Source of the DNA: M55B129 sp964506505
GTDB lineage: Bacteria; Bacillota; Dethiobacteria; DTU022
DNA length: 45,452 nt
Assembly: GCA_964506505.1 (NCBI GenBank)
Contig: CAZDKY010000053.1
Location: 1-45,452, forward strand
Direction: 5' to 3'
The notes under the pieces: model-generated
What the model saw: the letters and a program-made list of their open reading frames with translations, nothing else
Database searches by the model: none
Told to the model about the DNA's origin: nothing
Translations under genes and position numbers: made by a program
Part shown: positions 7,903 through 17,762 of the stretch, piece after piece
How the letters are laid out: every line of letters starts with the position of its first letter
Numbering within the stretch: the stretch's first letter is position 1

Positions 7903-10575
7903 TTAGTCCTCCCCTGTTTTCATTTCTTTCATGTATTTTTCCACAAAAGCTACTTCTTCTTCTTCAGTTTTTAACTCGCCATCGAGAACCGCTTTTTGTA
8001 AATCCGCCATTACCCGGCGGTAAAATGGCCCGGGCTTCAGGCCAATTCTTTTTAAATCGCTGCCATTAAGATGCGGCTTCACGAGCTGCAATTGATCCAG
8101 GTACAGCTTCAACCTGCTGCGTATGGTTTTCAGTCCGGCCAGGGTATAAGCCAGAAATATCGTTTCTGCAGGTAGATGCTGAAGCAAACTGACAATGGTG
8201 CTCGGCTTATGCTCTTCATCAGCCAATTTTTCAACTACTGACGGTGCCTCAAGGCATGCCACTTTAACTGCGTCAGCTTTTTCTCTGGACAAATTTAACT
8301 TTTTAATTATAGCAGACCTTTTTGCAGATTCCAAACCATAGAGCAAACTGCTTAAATAAACCATCTCCCGATCCGGCTTATTCTGCCAACCTTTTTCCTC
8401 GGCACGGCGGAGCAATTTTTCAAGAGAAGAGAGCCGCAGCCATGTTTCTGAATCTGTTTTTGCCCCTGGATACAAGAGATCTATTAGCCCTAGCTGCTCA
8501 AAACGTTTTAAAATACGCACTGGAGACGGCTCCCTGAAAACAATCCTCAGTTCATGATTGATGCGCTGTCGGCTGACTTTTACCAGGACTTTCTTATCAA
8601 TAGCTTTCTCAATAAGCTTCAGGGTTTCTTCGTCAATTGTAAAATTATAGCGTTGCTCAAAACGAACCGCTCTCAGAATCCGTAGCGGATCGTCAACAAA
8701 ACTGAGTTCATAGAGAACCCTGATCAAGCGGTTCCGTAGATCCTTTCTTCCATTAAAGTAATCATAAAGCCTGCCGTAGTTTTCTGAATCCAGGGAACAG
8801 GCCATCGCATTAATGGTAAAATCTCGCCGAAAAAGATCATTCTTCAATCCGGAACTTTCCACCCGGGGCAAGGCGGCCGGAGATTCATAATATTCTCTGC
8901 GAGCCGTCACAAAATCGAGCCTTGTCCCATCTTTCATATAAAGCGAAGCAGTACCGAACTGGTCAAAATGCCTTACCGTGCCGTTGCTGATTTTCTGCAG
9001 AGCATAAGTAAAGGCAATAGCATCGCCGATCACAACAAAATCAAGGTCTTTTTCCGGAGGGTATCTGAGCAGGAGATCCCTGATAATACCTCCTACCATG
9101 TAAACTTCCATATTTTTTCTTTCGGCCAGCCTGCTTATTGTGCGCAGCAAACTCTTTATCTCTGTGGAAAGACCGCTTTCCACAAGCTCCAGAAGATTCA
9201 ATTCGTCACCGCCGGTTAATTTTTCTTCTCCGTCTACCCTTTCATAGCTCCCATCAATGGAACTTCTTTTTTTCAGGGAATGACCATGGCGATCAAAATA
9301 ATTCAGGTGGCGTAGTATATCGGAACGGGTTATTATTCCGCCCAGTTTGTCCATTTCATCAACTATGGGCACCCGTCCTATATTGTGCTCCATCATCAAG
9401 CGGCGCAGTTCAGTCAGTGAGTCTTGCGGAGAAGCAGTGATCACCTGCCTGGTCATAAACCCTTTAACCGGGGCATGCCCCAGCTCATTGCGCATACCTT
9501 TTTGCAAGTCACGGCGGGAAATTATACCCACCAGTCTTCCCTTTTCCATTACCGGACATCCCTTGAAATTGTGCTCCACGAGCAGTCCATCGGCCACATC
9601 CAGGCTTGTATCACTGTCGAGGCTAAACACAGGCCGGGAAGCCACTTCCCCGGCGGTGAGCGAGAAAGGCAAGTTTTCCTCGAGGTAAGCGAGGACCTGC
9701 TCTTTTACAACTTCAGTATTTGTTCCTTTAAAATGAGTAGATACAGCAGCCGGATAACCACGGACATCAAAAGGTGCCAGGAGCTCCAGCAAGTTTAGAT
9801 CTTCATCTCGCGATCTTGCTGCCATGTAGATACTGTCAGTCATCCTGATGATCACTATAGTCATGCCGGCGTCTTCAATTTCATCCAGCAGCTGCAGCAG
9901 TACAGAAGCACCGACCACATATTCATTCAGGGAAGTGGAACTGATTAATACCCGCCGTCGGTTAAGTTCGTGCAGTTCACTGCTGTGAATCAATTTTTCC
10001 AGAAGCCTTTTCTGAGTATCATTAAGCGGCGATCTGAGGTATTCCTGCAGCAAACTGACACTGAGATCGGCATCCCATAAATATGATACCGCCCGGGCAT
10101 CCCGCGAGGTAGTAATTTCATAAGTCAGGCAGCCTGTATCTTCATAAATGCCCAGGGCAAAGAGAGTCGCTTCAAATTCAGTTATTTTTATCTTTTTTTT
10201 TCGTAATTTTTCCAGCAGAATAGTCGTTGTTGCGCCAATCGCTTCTATGGAAGATTTTTCAGCATCAATATCTTCATCTCCCGGATGATGATCATAGATG
10301 TAAACATGCGCGGCCCGATCAACCATATATTCCCATTTTCCGAGGCGCTCACGGCGATTTGTGTCGATGATCAACAGCAAATCAATATTATCATCAACAA
10401 TTTCCCTGGGATCAATTAAAGGAAGGAGATCACGATGCAGATTGACAAAAGAGCGAACATTGGGCTGCAGCTGTTCGGGAAGAAGGACATAACTTCCCGG
10501 ATACAGTTTGGCTGCAGCTACCACTGCTGCCAGCGCGTCAAAATCGCTGTTTTCATGGGTGATGATCAGATCCAC
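7903..10575 (-). CDS. cca: DHH phosphoesterase - CBS pair - tRNA nucleotidyltransferase fusion
   Basis: An 890-residue three-part protein. Residues ~1-300 are a DHH phosphoesterase-like domain (NSDFDALAA, IIDTN, YDHHPGD). Residues ~310-430 are two CBS domains (DVADGLLVEHNF; MTRQVITASPQDS, IGRVPIVDE), which normally bind adenine nucleotides. Residues ~470-890 are a class II nucleotidyltransferase with MVGGIIRDLLL, the catalytic DLDF, RRDFTINAMA and DDPLRILRAVRF. The same order occurs in the Aquifex A-adding enzyme, so this may be an A-adding rather than complete CCA-adding enzyme; specificity cannot be decided by eye. It lies between xerD and the M50 protease gene, with the same orientation. 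Confidence 0.92.
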   Translation of the reverse strand: MDLIITHENSDFDALAAVVAAAKLYPGSYVLLPEQLQPNVRSFVNLHRDLLPLIDPREIVDDNIDLLLIIDTNRRERLGKWEYMVDRAAHVYIYDHHPGDEDIDAEKSSIEAIGATTTILLEKLRKKKIKITEFEATLFALGIYEDTGCLTYEITTSRDARAVSYLWDADLSVSLLQEYLRSPLNDTQKRLLEKLIHSSELHELNRRRVLISSTSLNEYVVGASVLLQLLDEIEDAGMTIVIIRMTDSIYMAARSRDEDLNLLELLAPFDVRGYPAAVSTHFKGTNTEVVKEQVLAYLEENLPFSLTAGEVASRPVFSLDSDTSLDVADGLLVEHNFKGCPVMEKGRLVGIISRRDLQKGMRNELGHAPVKGFMTRQVITASPQDSLTELRRLMMEHNIGRVPIVDEMDKLGGIITRSDILRHLNYFDRHGHSLKKRSSIDGSYERVDGEEKLTGGDELNLLELVESGLSTEIKSLLRTISRLAERKNMEVYMVGGIIRDLLLRYPPEKDLDFVVIGDAIAFTYALQKISNGTVRHFDQFGTASLYMKDGTRLDFVTARREYYESPAALPRVESSGLKNDLFRRDFTINAMACSLDSENYGRLYDYFNGRKDLRNRLIRVLYELSFVDDPLRILRAVRFEQRYNFTIDEETLKLIEKAIDKKVLVKVSRQRINHELRIVFREPSPVRILKRFEQLGLIDLLYPGAKTDSETWLRLSSLEKLLRRAEEKGWQNKPDREMVYLSSLLYGLESAKRSAIIKKLNLSREKADAVKVACLEAPSVVEKLADEEHKPSTIVSLLQHLPAETIFLAYTLAGLKTIRSRLKLYLDQLQLVKPHLNGSDLKRIGLKPGPFYRRVMADLQKAVLDGELKTEEEEVAFVEKYMKEMKTGED

Positions 10576-10630
10576 TTATTTGCTCCTGTCGCCGGCAGAA
10601 CCGGGCTGTATCCTGGCGGACCGCGGCTCT

Positions 10631-11518
10631 TCAGGCGCGGGGATGAGCTTTATCGTAAACTTCCCGAATTTTTTTCCTGGTAACCTGGGTGTAAATCTGG
10701 GTGGTTGATATGTCTGAATGTCCAAGCATCTCCTGTACCGAACGTAGATCCGCTCCATTCTCCAAAAGATGAGTGGCGAAAGAGTGGCGTATGGTATGGG
10801 GAGTTATTTCACCTTTAATATTCGCTTTTTGAGCATATTTCTTTAATATTTTCCAGAATCCCTGCCTGGTCATCCTCCTGCCGTGCTGGTTAACAAAGAG
10901 GGCTGTTTCGCTGTTTGTTCTGATCATTCTTGTCCGGGTCTTTCGCAAATATTCATTTACATAATTTACGGCCATCGAACCGACAGGAACAATTCTTTCC
11001 TTCATTCCCTTACCCCGGCAGCGAAGATAACCGACCCGGGGATCAAAATCATTTATATCAAGAGATACCAGTTCAGATACCCTTATTCCTGAAGCATAAA
11101 GCAGTTCCAGCATGGCCTTGTCCCGCAGTTCTTTATGCTTGCCGGTTGAAGGTTGATCCAGCAATTTATCCACTTCGTCGGTTGTCAAAATGCGGGGAAG
11201 TTTCCTTTCGATTCGCGGTGACTCCAGTTTCCAGGCAGCATTTTGGGGGATAACACCTTCCTGGAGCAAGAAATTAAAAAAGGATCGAACTGAAGCAATG
11301 CAGCGGGAAATGGAAGAGGTAGCCTGGCCGTTATTTTTCAATTCGCCGATAAATTGGACCAGCATATCCTGATTAACCGCTTCAGGACTGGTCACTCCTT
11401 TCTTTTTCAGAAAGGCAATCATTTTCCTTATATCACGGTTGTACGATTCCAAAGTATTCCTGGCCAGTCCCTTTTCTACCGCCAGATAATTTGTGTAAGA
11501 TTGTAACTGTGTCTGCAT
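10631..11518 (-). CDS. xerD: Tyrosine recombinase XerD/XerC
   Basis: A site-specific recombinase that resolves chromosome dimers at dif. An N-terminal SAM-like core-binding domain covers residues ~1-85. The catalytic domain has Arg in ASGIRVSEL, Lys in GKGMKER, HTIRHSFATH, and LGHSDISTTQIYT with the nucleophilic tyrosine. The length of 295 residues is standard. I chose XerD from its place beside nudF and recN in Firmicutes, but XerC cannot be excluded by motifs alone. There is no sign of an adjacent mobile element, so it looks like the housekeeping recombinase. Confidence 0.92.
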   Translation of the reverse strand: MQTQLQSYTNYLAVEKGLARNTLESYNRDIRKMIAFLKKKGVTSPEAVNQDMLVQFIGELKNNGQATSSISRCIASVRSFFNFLLQEGVIPQNAAWKLESPRIERKLPRILTTDEVDKLLDQPSTGKHKELRDKAMLELLYASGIRVSELVSLDINDFDPRVGYLRCRGKGMKERIVPVGSMAVNYVNEYLRKTRTRMIRTNSETALFVNQHGRRMTRQGFWKILKKYAQKANIKGEITPHTIRHSFATHLLENGADLRSVQEMLGHSDISTTQIYTQVTRKKIREVYDKAHPRA

Positions 11519-11611
11519 TCTTTAAACTACCTCGCAACGGTGTTTTTAATACTTCAACGGCGCCTCTTCGAATACCTGCAGGGATTATCCAATACCGATA
11601 ATTAATTTAAA

Positions 11612-12175
11612 TTATATTTTGATTGTTTGCATTTCAAGCAAGCCGTACTGGACGGCAATAATTGTTTTCCCGTCCCTGATTTTCCCGTCCCTGATCAGTT
11701 TGCCCATTTTCTCAAGTGTGTCGGCAAACAATTCAATATTTTCTTCATCATCTTCAGTATTGGGAACCCCCCGGCTTAAACCTTCGGCTTTGAAAAGGTA
11801 AATTAATTCATCACAAAAACCGGGAGAGGGGTAAAATGAAAACATGCTGGACCACTTTTCTGCCTGCATCCCCGTTTCTTCAAGGAGCTCTCTTTTAGCG
11901 CACTCCAACGGTTCTTCATTGGCTTCCAGTTTTCCGGCCGGAATTTCAAGCATTACTTTACCTGTCGGTTGACGGTGCTGTTTGACAAAAATCACCTTTT
12001 TGTTACTGTCGATAGCCAGCACGGCAACCGCTCCGGGATGTTCCACCACTTCCCGAAAAGCCTCTCTTCCTCCAGGCAGTCTTACACGGTCCTGACGTAC
12101 CGTAATAATGCGCCCCCGGTAGAAATAGCTGGTGGAAAGCGTTTCCTCGTGTAAATTATCGTTAATCGCAAACAC
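11612..12175 (-). CDS. nudF: ADP-ribose pyrophosphatase (Nudix, NudF type)
   Basis: It hydrolyses ADP-ribose to AMP and ribose-5-phosphate. The complete Nudix box is GKLEANEEPLECAKRELLEETG, preceded by VEHPGAVAVLAID as in NudF proteins. The start is unclear. The GTG at 12175 abuts its AGGAG with no spacing. An ATT codon at 12166 has AGGAGG eight bases upstream and matches where NudF normally begins, so an ATT start is plausible. It lies between recN and xerD, with about 100 bp on the recN side and no clear promoter. Confidence 0.93.
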   Translation of the reverse strand: MFAINDNLHEETLSTSYFYRGRIITVRQDRVRLPGGREAFREVVEHPGAVAVLAIDSNKKVIFVKQHRQPTGKVMLEIPAGKLEANEEPLECAKRELLEETGMQAEKWSSMFSFYPSPGFCDELIYLFKAEGLSRGVPNTEDDEENIELFADTLEKMGKLIRDGKIRDGKTIIAVQYGLLEMQTIKI

Positions 12176-12279
12176 CTCCTGCCATTTGTAACATTAATGA
12201 TTACCATACTCTATTATTGATGTTCCTTCAGATCAGAGTCTTTTCTCCCGTGGTTCACAGCGCTTCTCCTGACCTGTAA

Positions 12280-13992
12280 TTAACCGGCTTCCCGTTCCTT
12301 AAAACTTTCCGCCCTCGCAAGAAGGCTGTCCACATGCTTAAGGGAGACCTGATCGATCCCGGCTCCATCAAGCATCCTGGCCAGTTCTTCCCTCCGCCGG
12401 TCATCGGTAACTCGCTCTGCCAGGGTAAGCGTACGTTTGCCCACGGTTTTCTTAAACAGTCGGAAATGGCTGTCGGCCATGGCCGCAATCTGGGGGCTGT
12501 GCGTAACACACATCACCTGGTGACTTCCGGCAAGTCGGGTCAGCTTTTCAGCTACAGACTGTACGGTGGCTCCTCCAATCCCGGAATCGACTTCGTCAAA
12601 GATAAGGACTGGAATAAGATCCTGTTCGGCCAAAATTGTTTTCAAAGCAAGCATTACTCGCGATACTTCCCCGCCTGAGATTATTTTTGCCAGAGGTTTA
12701 ACTTCCTCGCCCTCATTGGCAGAAAAGAAAAACTCGATCTGGTCCATTCCTTTTGGAGACACTTTATCCCGTTCAGAAAATTTGACCACAAAGCGGGCTT
12801 CCGGCATAGCAAGATCCCCCAGGCATTCTTCAAGCTGTCTTTCCAGGATCGAGGCAACGTCAAGGCGCAAGCAGCGAAGTCGAAGGCTCTCTTGCTGCAT
12901 CTGTTTTTCATTTTCCGCCATCTCTTTTTTAATTTCTTCAGCCAGCTTCTCACTGTTCTGCAATCTCTCCATTTCCTGCTCAGCCTTATCGGCAAAGTCA
13001 ATAATTTCTTCAATGGTTGAGCCGTACTTGCGTTTCAGATTTTGCAGTAAATTGAGACGTTCCTGGATATTGGCCAGATCTACAGGGTCGTATTCAAAAT
13101 TTGTCTGGTAAGAACGCAGCTCATGAGACGCTTCTTCCAGCTGAGTCGCTGCACTGTTCATCATTTCAACAACCGTTCCCAAATTTTCATCGATTTGGGC
13201 AGCTTCATTGAGCACTTCTGTCGATCGTTTCAGGCGGTCAATGAGGGCTTCTCCTGCCCCTTCATTCTCACCGCCATAAAGTTCATTGTAAGCACTGGCG
13301 GCAGCAGTACAGATTTTCTCAGCATTAGCTAATATTTTCTCTTTCTGCAACAATTCATCATCTTCATCGGGGTAAATCCCTGCTGCCCTGATTTCTTTTA
13401 ACTGAAAGGCGTAAACATCGAGCCGTCTTTCCCTTTCGGTCCCGTCTTCACCCAATGAGCTTAATTTACCGGCCAGTTCCTGTCTCTTCCTGTAAAGAAC
13501 GACCAGGCCGGCTCGCACCTTCAATATTTCTTCTCCACCGAATGAATCAAGCAGCTCAAGGTGCTGTTCAGCACGAAGCAAAGACTGGTGTTGATGCTGC
13601 CCGTGCAGATCAACAAGGTGCTGCCCAAGTGCCTTGAGGGAAGAAACGGGCACCGCCCGCCCGTTTACCCTGGCCACACTGCGTCCACTGCGATATACTT
13701 CCCGGGCTAATATAAGTTCGCCGTCAAAACTTATTCCTGCTTCATTCAGCAGGCTGCCAATAAAGTCATTGAGAGGATCGGGACAGCTGATAATTCCTTC
13801 GACATAAGCTTTTTCTTCACCATGACGAATCTGCTCAACAGCAGCTCTTTCACCTATAATCAGGTTTATCGCGTCAATGACAATGGACTTGCCGGCCCCG
13901 GTTTCTCCACTTAGCACATTCAGTCCGGAGCTGAAATTCAGGCTTAAATCTTCGATCAGTGCAAAGTTGGCCACCTTAAGCTCAACCAGCAT
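12280..13992 (-). CDS. recN: DNA repair protein RecN
   Basis: An SMC-like ATPase acting early in double-strand break repair. Walker A is GETGAGKS at residues ~30-37, followed by a long coiled-coil middle region, the ABC signature ISGGEVSRV and Walker B PVLIFDEVDSGIGG. The length of 570 residues is normal. GGAGG lies six bases before the ATG. It follows nadK by about 120 bp; the arginine repressor gene usually found between nadK/tlyA and recN is absent here. Confidence 0.96.
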   Translation of the reverse strand: MLVELKVANFALIEDLSLNFSSGLNVLSGETGAGKSIVIDAINLIIGERAAVEQIRHGEEKAYVEGIISCPDPLNDFIGSLLNEAGISFDGELILAREVYRSGRSVARVNGRAVPVSSLKALGQHLVDLHGQHQHQSLLRAEQHLELLDSFGGEEILKVRAGLVVLYRKRQELAGKLSSLGEDGTERERRLDVYAFQLKEIRAAGIYPDEDDELLQKEKILANAEKICTAAASAYNELYGGENEGAGEALIDRLKRSTEVLNEAAQIDENLGTVVEMMNSAATQLEEASHELRSYQTNFEYDPVDLANIQERLNLLQNLKRKYGSTIEEIIDFADKAEQEMERLQNSEKLAEEIKKEMAENEKQMQQESLRLRCLRLDVASILERQLEECLGDLAMPEARFVVKFSERDKVSPKGMDQIEFFFSANEGEEVKPLAKIISGGEVSRVMLALKTILAEQDLIPVLIFDEVDSGIGGATVQSVAEKLTRLAGSHQVMCVTHSPQIAAMADSHFRLFKKTVGKRTLTLAERVTDDRRREELARMLDGAGIDQVSLKHVDSLLARAESFKEREAG

Positions 13993-14114
13993 TCTTTTCC
14001 TCCCCTAATATATCTATATTGATTTATTGTCTTCTTCGTATTAATGGCTGGCAGAATAAAAACAACTATTAATTACCGCTTTCTGCCATTTCCTTTCTTT
14101 CCTCTTATCATAAG

Positions 14115-14966
14115 CTAGGCTTTCAGCTTCTGCTGAAGGCTGCGGTAGAAAGAGTAATCATCAAAACAGACCAATTTTACTTTCTGCACAGCCTTCCTGA
14201 TAATAATTTGATCATCGTCCTGCAGCGCGAAGCGAACCTGGCCGTCTACTGTTAGCATTACTTCTACCTGTCGCGAATCGATACTCAGCCTCATACTGTC
14301 AGCCCCGTTAACAATGAGAGACCGGTTATAGAGGCTGTGAGGGCAAATGGGTGTAACTACGAAAAGCTCCATCGAGGGATTAACTATCGGCCCGCCCGCC
14401 GAGAGCGAATAACCGGTTGAACCGGTCGGAGTCGATACAATCAGGCCATCACCGTAATAACTTTCCATGTAATCTTCATTAACATATGCTTCCACCTTGA
14501 CAATTCTCGAAAAAGGTCCCCTGGATATAACTATATCATTTAAAGACATGTAACTGCCCATTTCTTCCGAGCCGCGCTTAAGCTGCGCCTCGATCATCAT
14601 TCTTTCCTGGTAACCATACCGTTCAGCAACAATATATTGCAAAAATCGCTCCATCTGTTCCACTTCTATTTCTGCCAGGAAACCCCTGTGACCAAGATTA
14701 ATACCGAGAATCGGAATATCCCAGCAGGCCATGTCTCTGGCCACCCGGAGAATAGTCCCGTCACCACCGACCACAATAATTAGTCCCATTTGGTCCCGCC
14801 ATGAATCGAGCTGTTCAGAAAGTGGTACTTCACTGTAAAAATCAGCTTCACTTTTGGATGCCACTCGCAGGGTGGCCCCTCGTTCAGCAAAAAAATTGTT
14901 GACCCTGTCGACCACCAGCTTGGAATTCTTTTTGTGCCAGTTTGGTATCAACCCAATATTTTTCAA
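14115..14966 (-). CDS. nadK: NAD kinase
   Basis: It phosphorylates NAD to NADP, the only route to NADP in bacteria. The motifs are VVGGDGTILR, NLGHRGFLAE and STPTGSTGYSLSAGGPI, all in the expected order in 283 residues. It is the next gene after tlyA, with a gap of about 70 bp, as in many Clostridia. No regulatory element is visible in the gap. Confidence 0.95.
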   Translation of the reverse strand: MKNIGLIPNWHKKNSKLVVDRVNNFFAERGATLRVASKSEADFYSEVPLSEQLDSWRDQMGLIIVVGGDGTILRVARDMACWDIPILGINLGHRGFLAEIEVEQMERFLQYIVAERYGYQERMMIEAQLKRGSEEMGSYMSLNDIVISRGPFSRIVKVEAYVNEDYMESYYGDGLIVSTPTGSTGYSLSAGGPIVNPSMELFVVTPICPHSLYNRSLIVNGADSMRLSIDSRQVEVMLTVDGQVRFALQDDDQIIIRKAVQKVKLVCFDDYSFYRSLQQKLKA

Positions 14967-15035
14967 GTAGTGCCTCCCACAGTAATGATAAAAAATAATT
15001 CTTTTTCTCTGTTCTGATTCCTGCCGCCGAAATTT

Positions 15036-15878
15036 TTACCTGATCCGATTAAAAACCCGCAGTGCTTCTTCGATCGCCTTTTTTATAGCCACTTCGCACC
15101 CGGTCATCACGGTATATGCACCTTCATTCTCCCTGGTTAAAAAAATAAAATATTCTATGTTGCCTTTTGGCCCTGGCAGATGTGAATAAGAAACATTTCG
15201 ACAGTAATACCCTGCCTCTTGCGCACTACCCAAAATTTCTCCGAGGACCCTTCGATGTGCTTCCGGAGAACGGATCACTCCTTTTCCCCTGCTTGCTTCC
15301 ACTCTCCCAACTTCAAACTGGGGCTTTACAAGCGCCAAAACTTTTGGAATCGAAATCCCGGCAAGCACCGGAAGCACTCTGCGCAACGAGATAAAGGAAA
15401 CATCTACAACCGCCAGATCTGGCTCCAGGGGCAAATCAGAATAGCGAAGGTCACGAACATTGCGCCGTTCCATTACCGCTACCCGCGGATCGTTTCTCAA
15501 TTTCAGATCCAGCTGACCATAGCCAACATCAAGGGCATAAATCATTTTTGCCCCCTTCTGAAGGAGGCAATCGGTAAAACCACCGGTCGAAGCGCCTACG
15601 TCGAGTACAGTCTGACCGGTTACGTCAAGAGAAAAATCTTTCAGGGCCCCTTCCAGCTTAAGACCTCCACGGCTGACATATGGGTTGGATCTGGCCTGCA
15701 TTGTTATCGAAGCATTAGCATCGACTGCAGTACCGGGCTTATCACATACCCGTCCATCTACCAGAACATTTCCGGCCATAATTTCCGCCCTTATCCTGCT
15801 GCGGCTCAGACCGGGCTGTTTCTCCTGCAAAACCAGGTCAATACGCTTCCGGCGCCCCGGTCTGCTCAAGTTACCCAT
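15036..15878 (-). CDS. tlyA: TlyA family rRNA (cytidine-2'-O)-methyltransferase
   Basis: An N-terminal S4 RNA-binding domain (RIDLVLQEKQ, LSRSRIRAEI) is joined to an FtsJ-like Rossmann methyltransferase with the SAM-binding motif VLDVGASTGGF and the later VDVSFISL. In Mycobacterium the enzyme 2'-O-methylates 16S and 23S rRNA; in Firmicutes (YqxC) the target is less clear. The length is 280 residues. The start overlaps the end of dxs by about a dozen bases, so the genes are very probably coupled. Confidence 0.93.
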   Translation of the reverse strand: MGNLSRPGRRKRIDLVLQEKQPGLSRSRIRAEIMAGNVLVDGRVCDKPGTAVDANASITMQARSNPYVSRGGLKLEGALKDFSLDVTGQTVLDVGASTGGFTDCLLQKGAKMIYALDVGYGQLDLKLRNDPRVAVMERRNVRDLRYSDLPLEPDLAVVDVSFISLRRVLPVLAGISIPKVLALVKPQFEVGRVEASRGKGVIRSPEAHRRVLGEILGSAQEAGYYCRNVSYSHLPGPKGNIEYFIFLTRENEGAYTVMTGCEVAIKKAIEEALRVFNRIR

Positions 15879-17758
15879 TTGGCTGCCTTTTCTCCGGCAA
15901 AAGAACAGGCTGTCTTATATATCCCTTCGGCGTCAAGCCCACAGCGGGTCAGCATCACCGGACGGCTGCCGTGCCCAACAAAAGAATCATCAATGCCGAT
16001 CATTCTAACATGAACAGCCAGACCTCTATTAGCCAACATTTCGGTTACACCGCTGCCGAAACCACCGCTAACAACATTTTCTTCCACAGTTATAACCCGC
16101 CCGCATTTTTGAGCCCACCCTGCAATCAGTTCATCGTCAAGTGGTTTTACAAAACGAGCATTAATAACTGCAGTTTTTATCCCCTGCCAAAAAAGCTTCT
16201 CCGCAGCCAGCATGGCCTGTTTGACAACAGGCCCCACGGCGACAATGAGAAGATCTTCTCCCGGATTTATTAAAACTCCCCGTCCCCAGGACAAAGGATA
16301 TGGCTTCTGCATCAGTAATCCGTCCACTTTATCCCGCGGATAACGCAGGGCAACAGGACCATCTTCATAAGCTACGGCCATTTTAAGCATATTCTGCAGT
16401 TCATCTTTATCAGCCGGAACCATAATGGACATGTTTGGTATACTGCGCATGTAGGTCAAATCAAAGAGACCCTGGTGAGTTTCCCCATCTTCTCCGACAA
16501 TGCCGGCCCGATCAACGGCAAAAACCACCGGCAATTTCTGAAGGCATACATCGTGGATTAATTGATCGTAAGCACGCTGTAAAAAAGTGCTATAAATTGC
16601 AAAGACCGGACGCATCCCTCCGGCGGCAAGAGCGGCAGCCATGGTCACACCATGCTGCTCGGCTATACCTACGTCAAAAAAACGCTCCGGAAATTCCCCG
16701 GCAAATTTACGAAGCCCGGTGCCTGCGGTCATGGCCGCCGTTATAGCAACGATTCTCTGATCATTCCGGCCAATTTCCAGAAGAGTCTTACCGAATACTT
16801 CCGTATAAGAAGGTTCTTTTTTCTTTTTAAGCGGCAGGCCGTTGCTTGGGTCAAAAGGCCCTACACCGTGAAAAATCTCCGGAGATTTTTCAGCATATGA
16901 GTAACCCTTACCCTTTTCCGTTACAACGTGGACCATCACCGGGCCCTTCATCATATCTGCTTGTTTCAGTATGTTTTTGATTGCCTCAATATTATGACCG
17001 TCCACCGGCCCAAAATAAGTAAAACCGAGTTCCTCGAAGAGCATCCCGGGCATGATTAAATATTTCAGTCCGCCCTTGATCCTTTCAGCAGAATCAACCA
17101 AACGATCCCCTAAAACAGGCAGGCGCTTGGCCATCTGTTCAAAATCTTTTTTCAATCGAGAATACTTGGGATCCGACCTTATTCTTCCCAGGTAAGCTGC
17201 CAGGCTGCCTACATTGGAACTGATGGACATCTTGTTGTTATTAAGGATTACCAGCAAATCTGATTTAATATGGCCGGCGTAATTCATCGCTTCGAAGGCC
17301 ATACCGCCGGTCATTGCGCCGTCACCGATTACAGCAATTACTTTGTAATCGTCCCCCTGCAAATCCCTGGCCTTGGCCAGGCCCAGGGCGGCAGATATGG
17401 ATGTACTGCTGTGACCCGTTCCGAAAGGATCGTGTTCGCTTTCCGACCTCTTGGGAAATCCACAGAGACCGCCTTCTTTGCGCAAAGTGGAGAATTGCGC
17501 CCACCTTCCGGTCAATAATTTATGAGGATAGCTTTGGTGCCCCACATCCCAGATTATTTTATCCCGCGGGCTGCTGTAGCGGCTATGCAACGCCAGCGTT
17601 AATTCAACCACCCCCAGACTGGCTGCCAGGTGTCCACCGGTGTCGGCTACTGTGCTAATCATATAGTCACGAATTTCATGCGCAATACTATTCAACTGTT
17701 CTGCATTAAGATTTTTCAGGTCATCGGGCAGTCTTAACTTACTGATCATGCTTTCCAT
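15866..17758 (-). CDS. dxs: 1-deoxy-D-xylulose-5-phosphate synthase
   Basis: A thiamine-diphosphate enzyme that condenses pyruvate and glyceraldehyde-3-phosphate, the first step of the MEP isoprenoid pathway. The TPP-binding motif is GDGAMTGGMAFEAMN, with HDPFGTGHSSTSISAALG before it and DRAGIVGEDGETHQG in the pyrimidine domain. The ATG at 17758 is chosen because GGGGTGA precedes it and the upstream in-frame GTG gives only a short unconserved tail. It starts five bases after the oapA stop. With ispA upstream and ispH at the left edge, three isoprenoid genes share this gene block. Confidence 0.96.
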   Translation of the reverse strand: MESMISKLRLPDDLKNLNAEQLNSIAHEIRDYMISTVADTGGHLAASLGVVELTLALHSRYSSPRDKIIWDVGHQSYPHKLLTGRWAQFSTLRKEGGLCGFPKRSESEHDPFGTGHSSTSISAALGLAKARDLQGDDYKVIAVIGDGAMTGGMAFEAMNYAGHIKSDLLVILNNNKMSISSNVGSLAAYLGRIRSDPKYSRLKKDFEQMAKRLPVLGDRLVDSAERIKGGLKYLIMPGMLFEELGFTYFGPVDGHNIEAIKNILKQADMMKGPVMVHVVTEKGKGYSYAEKSPEIFHGVGPFDPSNGLPLKKKKEPSYTEVFGKTLLEIGRNDQRIVAITAAMTAGTGLRKFAGEFPERFFDVGIAEQHGVTMAAALAAGGMRPVFAIYSTFLQRAYDQLIHDVCLQKLPVVFAVDRAGIVGEDGETHQGLFDLTYMRSIPNMSIMVPADKDELQNMLKMAVAYEDGPVALRYPRDKVDGLLMQKPYPLSWGRGVLINPGEDLLIVAVGPVVKQAMLAAEKLFWQGIKTAVINARFVKPLDDELIAGWAQKCGRVITVEENVVSGGFGSGVTEMLANRGLAVHVRMIGIDDSFVGHGSRPVMLTRCGLDAEGIYKTACSFAGEKAAKWVT

Positions 17759-17762
17759 TTTT

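Noticed and set aside
14040..14095. Terminator after nadK
   Set aside because: A GGCAGA/TCTGCC complementarity exists but the loop is over 30 bases and no T-run follows.
15219..16013. A 264-codon plus-strand open frame
   Set aside because: It lies wholly antisense to tlyA and dxs, both certain genes, and resembles no protein family.
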